DNA of 25,545 nt, taken from contig BFEA01000166.1 in NCBI GenBank assembly GCA_003427395.1, forward strand, positions 2,207,834 through 2,233,378. Direction: 5' to 3'. This DNA comes from Chara braunii. Its lineage: Eukaryota; Streptophyta; Charophyceae; Charales; Characeae. A program made the translations under genes and the position numbers. The notes under the pieces were generated by a model that did no database searches, was not told the origin of the DNA, and worked only from the letters and a program-made list of their open reading frames with translations. Shown here piece by piece: positions 1 through 10,142 of this stretch. Position 1 is the stretch's first letter. Every line of letters starts with the position of its first letter.

Positions 1-22
1 GTATATATATATATATATATAT
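1..22. repeat. (TA)n microsatellite
   Basis: Alternating TA from the window edge up to the start of the inverted-repeat segment at 23. A shorter TA-rich stretch recurs at about 121-143. Confidence 0.9.
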
Positions 23-85
23 CGTCAAATAGAACTGCCCGGTAAACCGTAGGCAGAGAGGGAGAAGAGGACAACAAACGAGGGG
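23..85 (+). repeat. Left copy of a 63-65 bp inverted repeat (partner 13041-13105)
   Basis: This segment, with the core AACTGCCCGGTAAACCGTAG, is the reverse complement of 13041-13105 with only a few differences. Both copies end outwards in TA-rich DNA. The partner lies just behind the ubiquitin–eS31 gene, between GATA and GA tracts. The pair could be the ends of a 13-kb segment or, more simply, two copies of a short dispersed element that prefers TA-rich sites. Confidence 0.85.
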
Positions 86-87
86 CT

Positions 88-624
88 GTGACAAACTGTT
101 TCGTCGGAGTTTCACCGACTCGTATATATACATATATATATATTGCAACATTGAAATTGAAAAAGACTAAGTATGTGAAAAGTAGTATCAACACAGGGTT
201 ATATTTTGTATTGATATGTTGTGCTGTACAACGTGAACAACAAACACGTGGCTTGAATGCAACGAGTGATAGTGAGAACTTTGAAGGCGAAAGTGTGCAA
301 GACATTGATTCCGATAGGAAGATGATGAAACGATTGCTTCGCTGTATGGCGAAGACTTTTTGTTTCACACGTGCAGGAGACGTGGAAATGTACTCGTCGC
401 CATCTGCTTTCGTTTATGCATTCTTAGAATTCGTTGGGACGCTTCGTGCAGACGTTCGACGCGCAGTTGATCGAGTGGTTAAATCGAAAGAAATGACGAC
501 AATTACTGGTAAGGGTTTGAGGGAGCTGATGAACGTCAGAGGCGAGATTGCTTATGACATTGTTCGAAGGTTTTGGAGTGGTCTGGGACTTCCATATCCG
601 TGTGGCAGTTCAGTAGACCCCTAA
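88..624 (+). pseudogene. Hypothetical reading region, unrecognised; probably a decayed element ORF
   Basis: An uninterrupted frame of about 178 codons. Its first ATG is at 322, which leaves about 101 codons. From about codon 50 the predicted protein is acidic then basic, including the stretch RADVRRAVDRVVKSKEMTT and ending LPYPCGSSVDP. I recognise no domain. Downstream, frame 627-1244 continues in a similar composition but is broken by stops, so the two parts may be remnants of one gene disrupted by a frameshift near 624. The amino-terminal third is AT-rich and may be non-coding. It could also be a genuine exon of an unknown gene; I see no clear splice sites. Confidence 0.25.
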
Positions 625-626
625 CG

Positions 627-1244
627 ATGAAACGAGACGAGATGAGGAAGAAAATGATGGAAGACTCTTCGTGGAGAGTGAAAGGTAGTGAGCCATGGGG
701 TGCATAAAAGTTCAAGAGCGTAATTGAAGAGGTAATGTACAGAGACTACAAGGAACTGAAGTGAAGAGGTTGCACACTTCAACAACTGGTTTTTGTTCAC
801 ATGGTGCTCGACTGCCACATGAACAATAAGAGTCGTCTTACACGAACTGCTCAAGCTACATAAGAGGTGAGGCGGATCGAAGAGGTCATCATCACGACAC
901 ACAAGACGAGAGTCGGCAAGGTTTCTGTCAATGTGATTCCTTTAGACAGAGAGAAGCAAGTTGTAGAGATCGCGAGAAGAATTTGGGAAAGACAAACCTT
1001 TTTGGGACGTAAGGGAAAAAATGAAGTATTGAGAATGAAAGATGATCACAAGTTTCTAAGTATATTTGACACCAACGATGTTCTAAATGTCGATGTCGAT
1101 GATATGCATAACAAGTCTGGTGGTGATGACTCACAAGCAGGGCAAAACACCATTCATTTGCAAGAACACGATACTCGTGATGATGATATCTCTCTTGCCG
1201 CTCAGTTTCTCAGAAGCAAGAGAGCGGACGAAGGTCGTGAGTAG
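627..1244 (+). pseudogene. Degraded coding-like frame, unrecognised
   Basis: One frame runs from an ATG at 627 to a stop at 1242-1244 and carries three internal stops before 867. After that it is open for 125 codons, including the charged stretch IARRIWERQTFLGRKGK and an Asp-rich tail. I recognise no family. Keeping the same frame across the stops, with a protein-like composition, suggests a decayed gene or transposon ORF that was once joined to the 88-624 frame. It could also be chance coding-like DNA. Confidence 0.25.
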
Positions 1245-1386
1245 GTAGAGTGTTAAGTTATTGCGCATAGGAAGTACGAAGTCGTATGTACAATTATGAC
1301 ATTCGTTCAGAGTGAACCGAGTAGAGGGAAAAAAAAATTCAAATGTGGTGGCTGATGTGAAGACTCTAGAGCCAAACGCACACTCG

Positions 1387-1390
<4 letters not shown>

Positions 1391-1454
<64 letters not shown>
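1391..1454 (+). repeat. (GA)n microsatellite
   Basis: An uninterrupted run of 32 GA units with purines on the plus strand. Confidence 0.98.
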
Positions 1455-1457
<3 letters not shown>

Positions 1458-1464
1458 TATCGAA

Positions 1465-1609
1465 GAGGTGGTAACACGTTTGTGTTACTCGAGCCATAAT
1501 TAGACAGAAATCATGACCACCTCTTCGACGACCATCATGGGTATGTGAGAGTGTGTATTTGTGTGTGTGTGTATGTGTGTCTGTATGAGTGTATGCGGGT
1601 GTGTGTGTG

Positions 1610-1680
<71 letters not shown>

Positions 1681-1832
1681 AAAAAAGAGGTGGTAACACG
1701 TTTGTGTTACTCGAGCCATAATTAGACAGATAGCATGACCACCTTTCGACGACCATCATGGGTATGTGAGAGTGTGTATCTGTGTGTGTGTGTGTATGTG
1801 TGTTTATGTGAGTGTATGTGAATGTATGTGTG

Positions 1833-1868
<36 letters not shown>
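1465..1868 (+). repeat. 222-bp tandem duplication of a hairpin + GT-rich + (GA)n unit
   Basis: Unit 1 runs 1465-1686 and unit 2 from 1687 to 1868. Each starts with GAGGTGGTAACACG, contains the perfect hairpin GTAACAC-GTTT-GTGTTAC (1471-1488 and 1693-1710), then a conserved segment ending in GACGACCATCATGGG, a GT-rich stretch, and a (GA)n tract (1612-1676 and 1835-1868). The GA tract at 1391-1454 precedes unit 1, so the block reads GA-unit-GA-unit-GA. Differences between units are a few substitutions and microsatellite length. Confidence 0.92.
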
Positions 1869-1869
<1 letters not shown>

Positions 1870-2285
1870 AACAAAAACCTCAGCATTTAGAGTTTTTTTT
1901 GGCATTGAAAGACATAAGAAACACACATGTATGTTGTAATTTATCGACTTTCTATTGGCATTTGAAACGAAAGAGAACTGGAGTGCTCAGTGATTTCTGA
2001 TTTTTTTTTATTTTTATTTTTGCGTTGAATGATGTGTATGTAGCATAACATGCATATATGTTGTCCTTGTTACCATTTCATTGTCGTTTTGATGTATAAC
2101 ACATAAAAAGTATTTGCTTTCTAAGAGGTTCTAGTTGTTTAAAACCTTGATGTCCAATACATTATGCAATATGGTATAACGCCTCATGTTACTGCAAGTG
2201 GTCTGTGAGCTTACCATGCCGAGGAGGTAGGGAGTAGACGCATTATATGTTCATAAGACTAGACGTAATACCGATACGTAAAATA
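1869..2285. other. AT-rich spacer, no gene seen
   Basis: No long open frame, RNA gene or recognisable element end. Homopolymer T runs occur near 2000. Confidence 0.6.
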
Positions 2286-2444
2286 AGAACGTCCTTAGTA
2301 GTGCCACAAGCGGATTGACTATACCTGTAGTATCAAATAGAAAAGATGTTATAGTGAGATTACTTACATTTTTGCAATCTTACTTCAACATCTTCTGCAT
2401 TTGATACTGAGGAATGCGTTACCGTTTGTGCCACTAGTAAGAAC
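2286..2444. repeat. Imperfect long inverted repeat (fold-back)
   Basis: The arm 2286-2361 pairs with 2376-2444. Matched blocks include AGTATCAAAT against ATTTGATACT, AAGATGTT against AACATCTT, and TAGTGCCACAAGCGG against CCGTTTGTGCCACTA. I estimate about three quarters of arm positions pair, around a short loop. It may be a MITE relic or a hairpin-RNA source; the sequence does not separate these. Confidence 0.75.
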
Positions 2445-3415
2445 ATTATTATTTTAAGTATCGATAAAGATACTGTTTTTATGAACATAGAGGGTCCCTC
2501 TCTCAACTCCCCCGCTCCCCTTCTCGGCGTGCTCGGCTCACAGACGTTCACCTTTTTTTTTCTTCAACAAATTAAATGTTTCTCCAACACATTTCAACAA
2601 GTTGTGAATCACAACTTCAACATTACTGTTTACTCGACCTATGATATAAAAACGGTTCTAAAATCGCTAAGAAAAAGTTATTAATCAACCCGATCAACTG
2701 AACCAATAACAATGAAAAAACGTTCATCAAAATACTCAAACATTTCATAACGTATTGCAACTTTCGAAAAAACGTAACCCCAACGTAAGCCCAACATTAA
2801 AAGCAACATTGGAAAAAACGTAACCCCAACAATAAAAGCAACATTCATGGATCCGAAAGTTCATTGCTTGTCGACAGATTATAACGTTAGTCTTGTTAAA
2901 GCAACCATCCAAAATTGTTCCGTTCTCTTTCAATGTTGATTAACCTTATAAAGTTAAATGACAGTCAAGAATCAATCTTCTAAACTGTTTATAAACAAAA
3001 TAAGGTTAATTAACAAAAAAATTAAAAACTCGGATTTTTTCGTTGATGTTAGCGAGCCCCACACTGATCTCTCTGTTTACAATACAATAACAAATGGTTG
3101 CACACCTGACGAAGACACATGAAAACTTCTGTTCCATTTGCAAAGACTGTCTCCAGTTTGTCGTCTAGTTCTAAATTTGAGGTGCGTTCGGGCCAGAAAC
3201 CTCATAGAATAGAGGTCGAGGCATCGACAGGATCTCATGAATACCTTGTCGAGCTCCACACCCACCCTCCGCTGGTCCCTCCATGATCCGCCGCTGTATT
3301 GATCATTGCAAACACCCTCCTCCCTTGCCACAAATTGGCAGCGACATCTTTAGGATGGGCATGACTGCCACATTTCACTGGTTCGTCTTTTGGTCTGCTG
3401 TTCAAAGAGAATATG
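2445..3415. other. AT-rich spacer with one small direct repeat
   Basis: No supported gene. A short direct repeat lies at 2766-2845, where GAAAAAACGTAACCCCAAC followed by an AAAAGCAACATT segment occurs twice, about 45 bp apart. The rest is AT-rich with short open frames of no recognisable content. Confidence 0.5.
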
Positions 3416-3419
3416 ACTC

Positions 3420-3492
3420 CTGCGGATTCGAACTCAGATCTGCAGTTCAACCGTTCACTCGTGTACCAACTGAAGGCCTACTCACACTACCG
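3420..3492 (-). repeat. tRNA-like SINE head (pol III A and B boxes)
   Basis: On the minus strand, a partial A-box sequence containing TTCAGTTGGTA (around 3464-3477) is followed about 32 nt later by AGTTCGAATCC (3424-3434), which fits the B-box consensus GGTTCRANNCC. The spacing is that of a tRNA gene. I could not fold a convincing cloverleaf with a proper acceptor stem, so this is more likely a tRNA-derived SINE or tRNA pseudogene. A related copy is at 12130-12197. Confidence 0.5.
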
Positions 3493-3661
3493 TAGTACTA
3501 TCGTAAATGTATCTGATTGCGTGTGCGGCACACCTGTATGGATCTGACCGCAATTCCGTTCAAAATAGGTAAAAAAATGCTAGTGTGAGTATGTTCTGAG
3601 CTAGGCCAGTTGGTCTGCAGAGGGTTCTCACCAGGTTTTTTTTTTAAAGGGCAGCGACCTT
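3493..3661. other. Spacer left of the LINE island
   Basis: No gene. The segment around 3597-3642 (CTGAGCTAGGCC ... TTCTCACCAGGTTT) resembles 12185-12218 on the other side of the LINE island, so both flanks contain members of one short repeat family. Confidence 0.5.
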
Positions 3662-3675
3662 GAGATTTCGTCATT
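3662..3675. repeat. Left target-site duplication candidate of the LINE island
   Basis: GAGATTTCGTCATT here is identical to 12062-12075. It lies immediately outside the A-rich 3' end of the minus-strand LINE, where a LINE target-site duplication is expected. Confidence 0.6.
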
Positions 3676-4089
3676 TTTTTTTAATTATTATTATTATTTT
3701 TTAATAATTACTTTATTTCCAAAAAGAGTAGAGGCCGGAAAAACCTCAATATTACAACCCGGAGGAAAAACTGGGGCCACTACCCAGCTTAGGCTTGTGC
3801 TGGAAATCAGGTCCAGCGTCCCATAAAGCAACTCCTTAAGAATAAAAATTCCAACTGGATTAACAAATGCACAAAAGTAATAAAGGAAGCAAATTTTGAT
3901 ATCCTACTTCTCCTATAATAACAATAACAACAACCAGGGTCCATTTAACTCTGGTTTAGGGCGTGTGAACCTTTAGAATCCAGTCCGTCAGTACAAGTTT
4001 GCCATCTTCCGAAATCGAGGCACATGCCTTCTTCAAAGCCCAGGTTTTTATGAACCACGTGCGGCTTTTGGAGCGCCAGTCGGCCTGGA
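3676..4089 (-). mobile_element. LINE 3' untranslated region and A-rich tail
   Basis: Read on the minus strand, the LINE ORF2 C-terminus is followed by non-coding DNA that ends in GGAAATAAAGTAATTATT and a run of A and AAT units abutting the 14-bp repeat at 3662-3675. This is the expected 3' structure of a non-LTR retrotransposon. Confidence 0.65.
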
Positions 4090-5743
4090 CTGTAATTCTG
4101 ATTTAAGCCAGAATCCTGTTGAATACATGTTGAAGGTTTTTCCTCTCATTCTTGAAAAAGAGTTGATTCCTCTTCCACCAAATGGCTTCTAGTATGATGC
4201 CTCTGTAGATATTAGCCATGTACTTCACGCAGCTTGATATCGAGTCTGGCCCGTCATGAATGCCTTGAAGGATGAAGTTGTCAGTCCACACATTATCTGC
4301 AATACCCAGTAGTCTCCACCTTTCTTTCCACCATTCCTAAATCTTTTGTGAGTGGGGGCACTGGAGCCATAGATGCGAAGCCGATTCCCAGGCTCATTCA
4401 CAGTCTGCACATGTCTCTGATATGTTCATTCCTTTGGAATTGAGCCAAACCGTTGTGGTTGTAACCTGCAGTGACTGGAGTCATATGATCGCAACATTCC
4501 TTTGGGACGGCATCTTCTTGAGGGCCTTCCACAAATAATACAAGTCAGCATCCTTGATTTGAGTACCTTGTTGATCTGCCAGTCTCTTCCTGACCGTCCT
4601 TAAGGGATTCTTTTTTAGCTTATTTCTAAGAGCGCGAACCCTAGTCTTTGGTTTGTAATTTATCAGTGGGATGGGTCATTTGACAGATAGGGGGCCAGAG
4701 TTATTCCAACCGAAGGACAGAGGCTTTATGCTTAGTGATAATACCTGCATAGGAAAAAAATTGCAGGTTGGTTTCTTGTAGCCTGGAGTTTCCAACACCC
4801 TGGCTTCTTCCCAGTCCTCCGTGGGATTGATTATAGAATCTTCGCAGTACTTTAGTAGGCCATCTGAGTTAGTGTGCTTGAGCAGATGCCATTTTTGGGC
4901 ATTGTTCCCTGGCCTGGGAGATGGGCCAAGGATTTTCCATACTGTGTCTGTCTCCCTCGGATCTAGGAGCCATGAGCCTGGGGCCCAACCTGCAGCGGGC
5001 CGAAGAGCAGAGATCCACTGTGTAGGTACGGCTTCCTGTATTTTTGCCAAGTTTAGCGCTAGATTGTGAACTCTAGGGAGTCTGGTTCTCAATTCTTCCA
5101 GGGAGATCTAGTCGTTAGACTGAGTATCCCATACATTTTTTAGTTGGATAACTCCTTTCTCAATCCAGGTTTTCCCGAAAGCGCCCGGGCTTGTGTCTGC
5201 TTTCAGTTGCGAGTTGTCTGGGAGTATGATCAGGTAATTTTCAAACAGAATTTGGTTGAGGATCTGAGTTTTGGTGATCGGTTCTGTTAGCCTGGTGGGG
5301 CGGACTTTGTTCCATGCCTTAAGAATATTCCCCCACGTGTTTGACTTAATCTGCCTATTACAAAATGACTTGACAAAGAAACAGAGCCATACGTGTGATG
5401 GGAGCGACAAGTTTCATTCCCTTATTAAGATGAACTCCGCAAATGCCTTCCAATATTTTAACTGGGAGTCTTGCATTGCTTGCACTGACCATTTAGTTAG
5501 AAGGGTCAGGTTCTATTGCACTGGATCCAGTATTCCCAAACCGCCCTCTTCCCTTGGGAGACAAATGGAATCCCACGCCACTTTGCTCAAGTAGCCTCCT
5601 CCACCAAAGACATGCCAACCTTTGGTGCTGCAGACGGCAGTCCCTCTAGCGGGAAATCTAAAAAAGAAAAAGAGTCTGAAGGGCTGGGCGTGGACTGGGA
5701 TGGACGGGATACAGTCGTGCCCTTCCTGGTCTTTATGAATCAT
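4090..5743 (-). pseudogene. LINE ORF2 C-terminal part (RT thumb to zinc-binding domain), degenerate
   Basis: On the minus strand the region opens near 5620 with VAWDSICLPREEGGLGI, the conserved sequence just after the RT core of plant L1-like ORF2. Frames broken by shifts and stops then continue to a zf-RVT-like C-terminus: CADCE, then HLWLQCPHSQK near 4330-4400, then EAIWWKRNQLFFKNE near 4150-4200, stopping near 4100. The zinc-binding part has an in-frame TGA and TAG. The catalytic RT and endonuclease that should precede it are absent on this strand but present inverted at 6053-8260, which ends almost exactly where this part begins. It is inactive. Confidence 0.75.
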
Positions 5744-5825
5744 GATGCCTGCCTCCGAGTCCTTTTTGGAACAGATTAGTGGAATCAGTAGCTGGTTTTT
5801 TTTTTTTTGATTTTTTCTTTTTTTT
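5744..5825 (-). other. A-rich junction inside the LINE island
   Basis: On the minus strand an A-rich tract at about 5797-5825, interrupted by G and TC, separates ORF1-like sequence from the ORF2 C-terminus. It could be an old poly(A) tail marking a nested insertion, or the ORF1/ORF2 intergenic region. Confidence 0.4.
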
Positions 5826-6052
5826 AGATAAGGTCTTCATTGGCAACGCAAAACTCAATGATTTCCTCGTCCGTTGGTTGTGTTGAGGCCTTTTCTTTCG
5901 AGTGGGAGAGTGGCTTTGGCCATCTCCATTGTAGTCCAAGTGACTCTGTTCAGGCACAACCAATGCCTCGTTCGTCTTAAGTCTCTTGGAGGGTTCATCT
6001 CCTGGTTTTGGGATGCAGAAGGATATGTCTATGGAATGGTCTGGGTTGGTCT
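5826..6052 (-). pseudogene. Probable C-terminal fragment of LINE ORF1
   Basis: The minus strand is open and encodes a basic, Pro/Ser-rich stretch including KPGDEPSKRLKTNEALVV and TRKKRPQHNQRTRKS. Its composition continues the basic and Pro-rich linker encoded by 8262-8846 on the same strand. I infer that ORF1 was continuous before the plus-strand endonuclease–RT block (6053-8260) came to lie between the two parts. No domain is recognised here; the call rests on position and composition. Confidence 0.4.
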
Positions 6053-8260
6053 TCGAACCCATCCCAGATGTAGAGAACTTAATCATAGTTGGTGATTGGG
6101 ATGCCACTCTAAACCCAGGCCTAGACTCCCCTCATCCTACCCCCATCTGCGCTGATGCCACAATGTTGTCCGCTCTCATGGAAGCACAATGCTTGACAGA
6201 TGTCTTCAAAACATTAAACCTCGAATCTCCGGGCCATACTTGGTACGGCCCCAAGCCTGCACCCCATGTCATCACCCCCAGCAGGAGGCTGGACCTGATC
6301 CTGGCAAGAGGGGTGGTGTGGGATCGCTGCTCCTGGTGTGATATTCTAAATGAACACTTGTCCGACCACTACCGGTGGCCATAAAAATATTCGCCAAGGA
6401 ACAATTTGACAAGGTCAGACCCCCTTTCCGGCTTAACACGTTCATCCTCAAGGATCCAGGAATCCCTAATTGGGTCAAGGACCAAATGACGAAGTGGATG
6501 GAGGCAAAGGACCTCTTCAATAGTGAACAGGTCTGGGCAGAAACGGGTCTAGGCATCCTCACAACAGCCCTCAAGACCTTTTATAGAATGAAGGCCGCCA
6601 ACAGAAACTGGACTGAAACATGCACCAAAAAAACAATAATTGAAGCAGAAAACAATATGGGCAAGGATCATTATTCAGACCACTACTGGTACAAGAAACG
6701 CATGGAGAATATCGTGGCCCTAGAAGCCCTGGAACTAAAGAAACAAAGAGACTGGCTCAATTGGCTTAAGATCAGAGGGCTGGTAGGATTTGACAGGATG
6801 ACCAATGAGACTTCCGCCCCCTCATCCTAAAACAAGCAAACCACCCCTCAGAGAACTATGTCATCCATTCAATCATCATGAGCCCCTGGCCAACAACACA
6901 GAGGAGATGTGCGGGTACACCATGGAGTACTTCATGGACATTGTCTCCACTAGGAGACCGCTTGACGGGCATAACAAGGACCTCTCGACTATCTCTGATT
7001 TTTGGGAAGGTATTTCGGTTTCGATCTGCCCCAGCACCAGAGAGACCCTGGATCAACCCTTCACCACACAGGAACTCCTGCAGGCTGCTAAGAACATGGC
7101 TACGAGCAAGTGCCCAGGGATCCACGGTCTGCCCATTGAGCTGTTCCTTAGTGCTTGGGAGGCGTTCGCCCCATTTTTATGCCAAATATTTAACGGCACG
7201 CTCACTTCAGGTGAACTGCCTAAGGGCTGGCTTAAGGGGGTAATATCACTCCTCTACAAAAAAGGAGATAAGATAGAAGTAAAAAACTACCGCCCAATAT
7301 CGGTGCTTAATGTCGCGTACAAAATATTGGCTAAGGCCCTAGCAATAAGATTGACGGATGTTCTACCTGAACTGATAGGCATAGAACTTGAAGGGGCTTT
7401 CGTTAAAGGTAGATCCATATTTGACAATATTTTATCAACCATCCAGGCTCTAGAGGTATTGGCCGAAGACCAAGTTAACGTGGCGATCCTTCTCCTAGAC
7501 ATGGAGAAAGCGTACGACAAAGTGGGGTGGGCTTTTGTTTTCACTTCGCTTGATAAAATGAGATTTGGGAAGGGTTTTTGCACCTGGGTAAAGGCTATGT
7601 ACACGAAGGTCACATCTGTGGTATTAGTAAATTGTCGCCTTTCCCTTAGCTTCTCCCTAACGCGTTCACTCAGACAAGGGTGCCCTTTAGCCCCCTTATT
7701 ATTTGTCCTACAGCTAGAGGTCCTGATGCATAATATTCGCTCCAACGATGCCATAACGGGCCTCAGCATCCCCCATTCCATACACTGGAAAGGGGGAGCC
7801 CTAGCTGATGACCTCACCATCGCCTGTGCCAACACAACCCCCTCCTTCCAAGCGTTGAGAAGTGTCATGAATGAATGCTGTCACCTGTCTGAAGCATCCA
7901 TTAACTGGGAGAAATCCGCATATCTCCTCCCGGACCCCTTTGAGATATGTGTAGATTGGGGGCTAAAAAAAGTCACATCAAACAGTTCGGATAGATTCCT
8001 ANGGGTCCAGATCTCCCTCTCCAACTGTTCGGCCACGAAAGATGCCTTACTGGTGGAAAAAATAACTGCACGGATCATGGGTTGGGCAAGGAATTTTAGA
8101 CTCTCCCTTTTTGGGAGAGCCTTAGTAATCTCAACAACGACTTTTTTCATACTGTGGTTCCCCTTGACAGTTCACTTATTAGGGGAAGAAACCTACCGCA
8201 AGATCAAATACGTGGCGGTGAGATACCTCTGGAAGCCCGCCGCATCAGATATAAATTAGG
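6053..8260 (+). pseudogene. LINE ORF2 endonuclease–reverse transcriptase (L1-like), frameshifted and 5'-truncated
   Basis: The translated block starts inside an AP-type endonuclease: VENLIIVGDWDATLN at about 6073-6117, RRLDLILA near 6285, and the terminal Ser-Asp-His at 6361-6369. The first part of the endonuclease is missing. A frameshift right after SDH (around 6370-6373) moves the frame to VAIKIFAKEQFDK; a second near 6805-6830 returns to the RT frame. The RT shows NYRPISVLNVAYKILAKALA, GAFVKGRSIFDNIL, LLDMEKAYDKVGW and SLRQGCPLAPLLF. The catalytic box reads LADD at 7801-7812, where F/YADD is usual. It ends with RYLW, the point where the thumb should follow. There is an N at 8002. The block is inverted relative to the rest of the LINE island and cannot make a working protein. 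Confidence 0.88.
7878..8211 (+). repeat. 334-bp direct repeat, copy 1 (within the RT)
   Basis: Nearly identical to 8847-9180, offset 969 bp. The few differences include GGACCCC/GAACCCC, an N at 8002, and a cluster around 8143-8152. It encodes the RT palm/thumb segment from CHLSEASINWEKSAY to EETYRKIKY. Confidence 0.95.
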
Positions 8261-8261
8261 C

Positions 8262-8846
8262 TTGTAACCGGCCTCCTTCGGATGATGACCACTTCCCTCC
8301 ACCAGTCTATCCCTCTCCTCAAAGGGGGGGGAGTCCGCGGGGGGGGGAGGTAGGTTGGACCGGGATTCGGTTTTTGTGGGTGAGGACCCAGGGGAGACCA
8401 CTAGGGGGGGTGGAGCCAGGGGGGTGGCTGGAAGGGGATGGGCGGGCGAGGATATTTCCATGTCCTGTGAACCCAAACTCTTCCCTTCAGACTGTTCCTG
8501 TTCCCCTTCCAACCTTCCCTGATCCTTTATCCCATCACCCCTTTCCTCTTTTTTTCCCTCCCTTAATTCCCTTTCTTCCCACTCCTTTGTTTTCGATGAA
8601 TCTCGCGAGGAAGATGGTGTGACCTTGGTCTTGTTTCTTGTCTGATTATGAGTTCTTTTGAGTTTCCAATTATGAATGAGCGGGGATTTATTCTTTGATT
8701 TCTGAACTTTTATCACATCCTTGGATCTCTGGTGGGGATCAGAACGAGCCTTCTCCTTGAATAGAGGTCCCATCCTCCGCATGTTTCCCTGTGACACAGG
8801 GTTGCTGTTTGTTTTCAGTACCGGACGGACAGGGTCTTTCTTCCAA
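8262..8846 (-). pseudogene. Middle part of LINE ORF1 (charged, Pro-rich linker)
   Basis: The minus strand is open for about 195 codons. It is rich in Lys, Glu, Ser and Pro, with SGSPTKTESRSNLPPPPAD-type sequence but no fold that I recognise. It lies in the orientation of the ORF1 start at 9203-10142 and is cut off from it by the antisense RT piece 8847-9180. At its other end it runs into the plus-strand RT. A low-complexity linker after a DUF4283/zinc-knuckle region is typical of plant LINE ORF1 proteins. Confidence 0.5.
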
Positions 8847-9180
8847 CTGTCACCTGTCTGAAGCATCCATTAACTGGGAGAAATCCGCATATCTCCTCCC
8901 GAACCCCTTTGAGATATGTGTAGATTGGGGGCTAAAAAAAGTCACATCAAACAGTTCGGATAGATTCCTAAGGGTCCAGATCTCCCTCTCCAACTGTTCG
9001 GCCACGAAAGATGCCTTACTGGTGGAAAAAATAACTGCACGGATCATGGGTTGGGCAAGGAATTTTAGACTCTCCCTTTTTGGGAGAGCCTTAGTAATCT
9101 CAACAACGGGTTTTGCCATACTGTGGTTCCCCTTGACAGTTCACTTATTAGGGGAAGAAGCCTACCGCAAGATCAAATAC
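8847..9180 (+). repeat. 334-bp direct repeat, copy 2 (RT fragment interrupting ORF1)
   Basis: Second copy of 7878-8211, encoding the same RT residues on the plus strand. It is embedded in the minus-strand ORF1, between the zinc-knuckle part and the linker part. Both boundaries with ORF1 sequence are sharp. Confidence 0.95.
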
Positions 9181-10142
9181 TGGACTGCCTTGTCCTTTGG
9201 GACTACGACTGTGGTTTGTTTGCCATCAGCGGAAGATTTGTCTTCAGCCTTTGATTTCCCCCTTTTTTTGCTGGGGCTTTCTGAGACAAGAACGTCCTTG
9301 AAGGATTTGTTGTGGCCGTTGAACCTCGTTTGACAGGACAGGAATCGTCAGTTTCATAATGGAAATACCTGCGACATTTTTTACACCAAGGGATATCGGG
9401 GCAGGTGATGTTGAGGTCCACCCACCCGTCGTCATTCAGATCGATGATCATGTGCTGTTTATACCAAACTCTGGCAGACACTTCCATGTAAAATCTCACA
9501 TTCCACAAATCCGGAGCAATCGGATCTGCAAAAGCATCGTGTGTTTTAATTATCTTCCCAAAAGCCTTTTGAACTGCTCCTTTCAGATGAGGTAGGATTG
9601 AAATTGGTACTTGAATGACTTTCACCCAGAAGTATCTATACTTTTGGGCCTCGTTTCATTCGTACAGTTCGTTCTTATTCATCTATGGACGAAATCTGAG
9701 TGTGCTGTTTTTCATCCAGGTCAATTGTGTCAGTTCCTTTTATGATCATCCAGGAGGCAACTTCCTTGGCGCTTGCGACGTATGTTACGAGGTTTTTCCC
9801 ATCGCACCAGAAAACACCCCTTTTTGGGGTTACATTAAAGTCTGCAGTGAGGGACCAACCTTCCTCGTAAATACGTATCAAACGGTTTTTCACTGAGGCA
9901 GGGAGCGAGATAGCATGATTGTCAAACTGGACTGAGGCAGCATGCTTATATAACCATTCAGCCTGAATTTCATAAAATTTCTGGTTCACCACTACTCTAA
10001 CAAAGTCCTGGTCTGTGTCTACTATGCTGGGGTCATACTCTTCAGGGAGGATACCCTTGGCATAGCAGTTTTCTATTATGCCTCTTATTCTTTTTTTTTC
10101 CTCTTTGGACGGACCAATGTTTGGTGGCGATGACTCAGACAT
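9181..10142 (-). pseudogene. LINE ORF1 N-terminal part (DUF4283-like + CCHC-type knuckle), frameshifted
   Basis: ORF1 of plant L1-like elements encodes a nucleic-acid-binding protein that packages the element RNA. The minus strand starts with an ATG at 10140-10142 (MSESSPPNIGPSKEEKKR) and is open to a stop at 9675. A frameshift near 9630-9680 leads into a second frame that is open to 9203. This second frame carries WYKQHMIIDLNDDGWVDLN and the zinc-knuckle-like CKKCRRYFHYETDDSC at 9338-9385, spaced C-X2-C-X4-H-X6-C, with a wider last gap than the canonical X4. The layout matches DUF4283 followed by a CCHC knuckle. The frameshift, the stop at 9203 and the antisense RT piece make it non-functional. 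Confidence 0.7.

Noticed and set aside
1366-1759. Open frames of Ser-Leu or Arg-Glu repeats over the GA tracts
   Set aside because: A dinucleotide repeat gives open frames automatically; no flanking gene supports them. The same applies at 12206, 15230, 15346, 15522 and 16425.
6856-7868. Minus-strand open frames opposite the RT
   Set aside because: They are shadows of the plus-strand RT, which has clear motifs.
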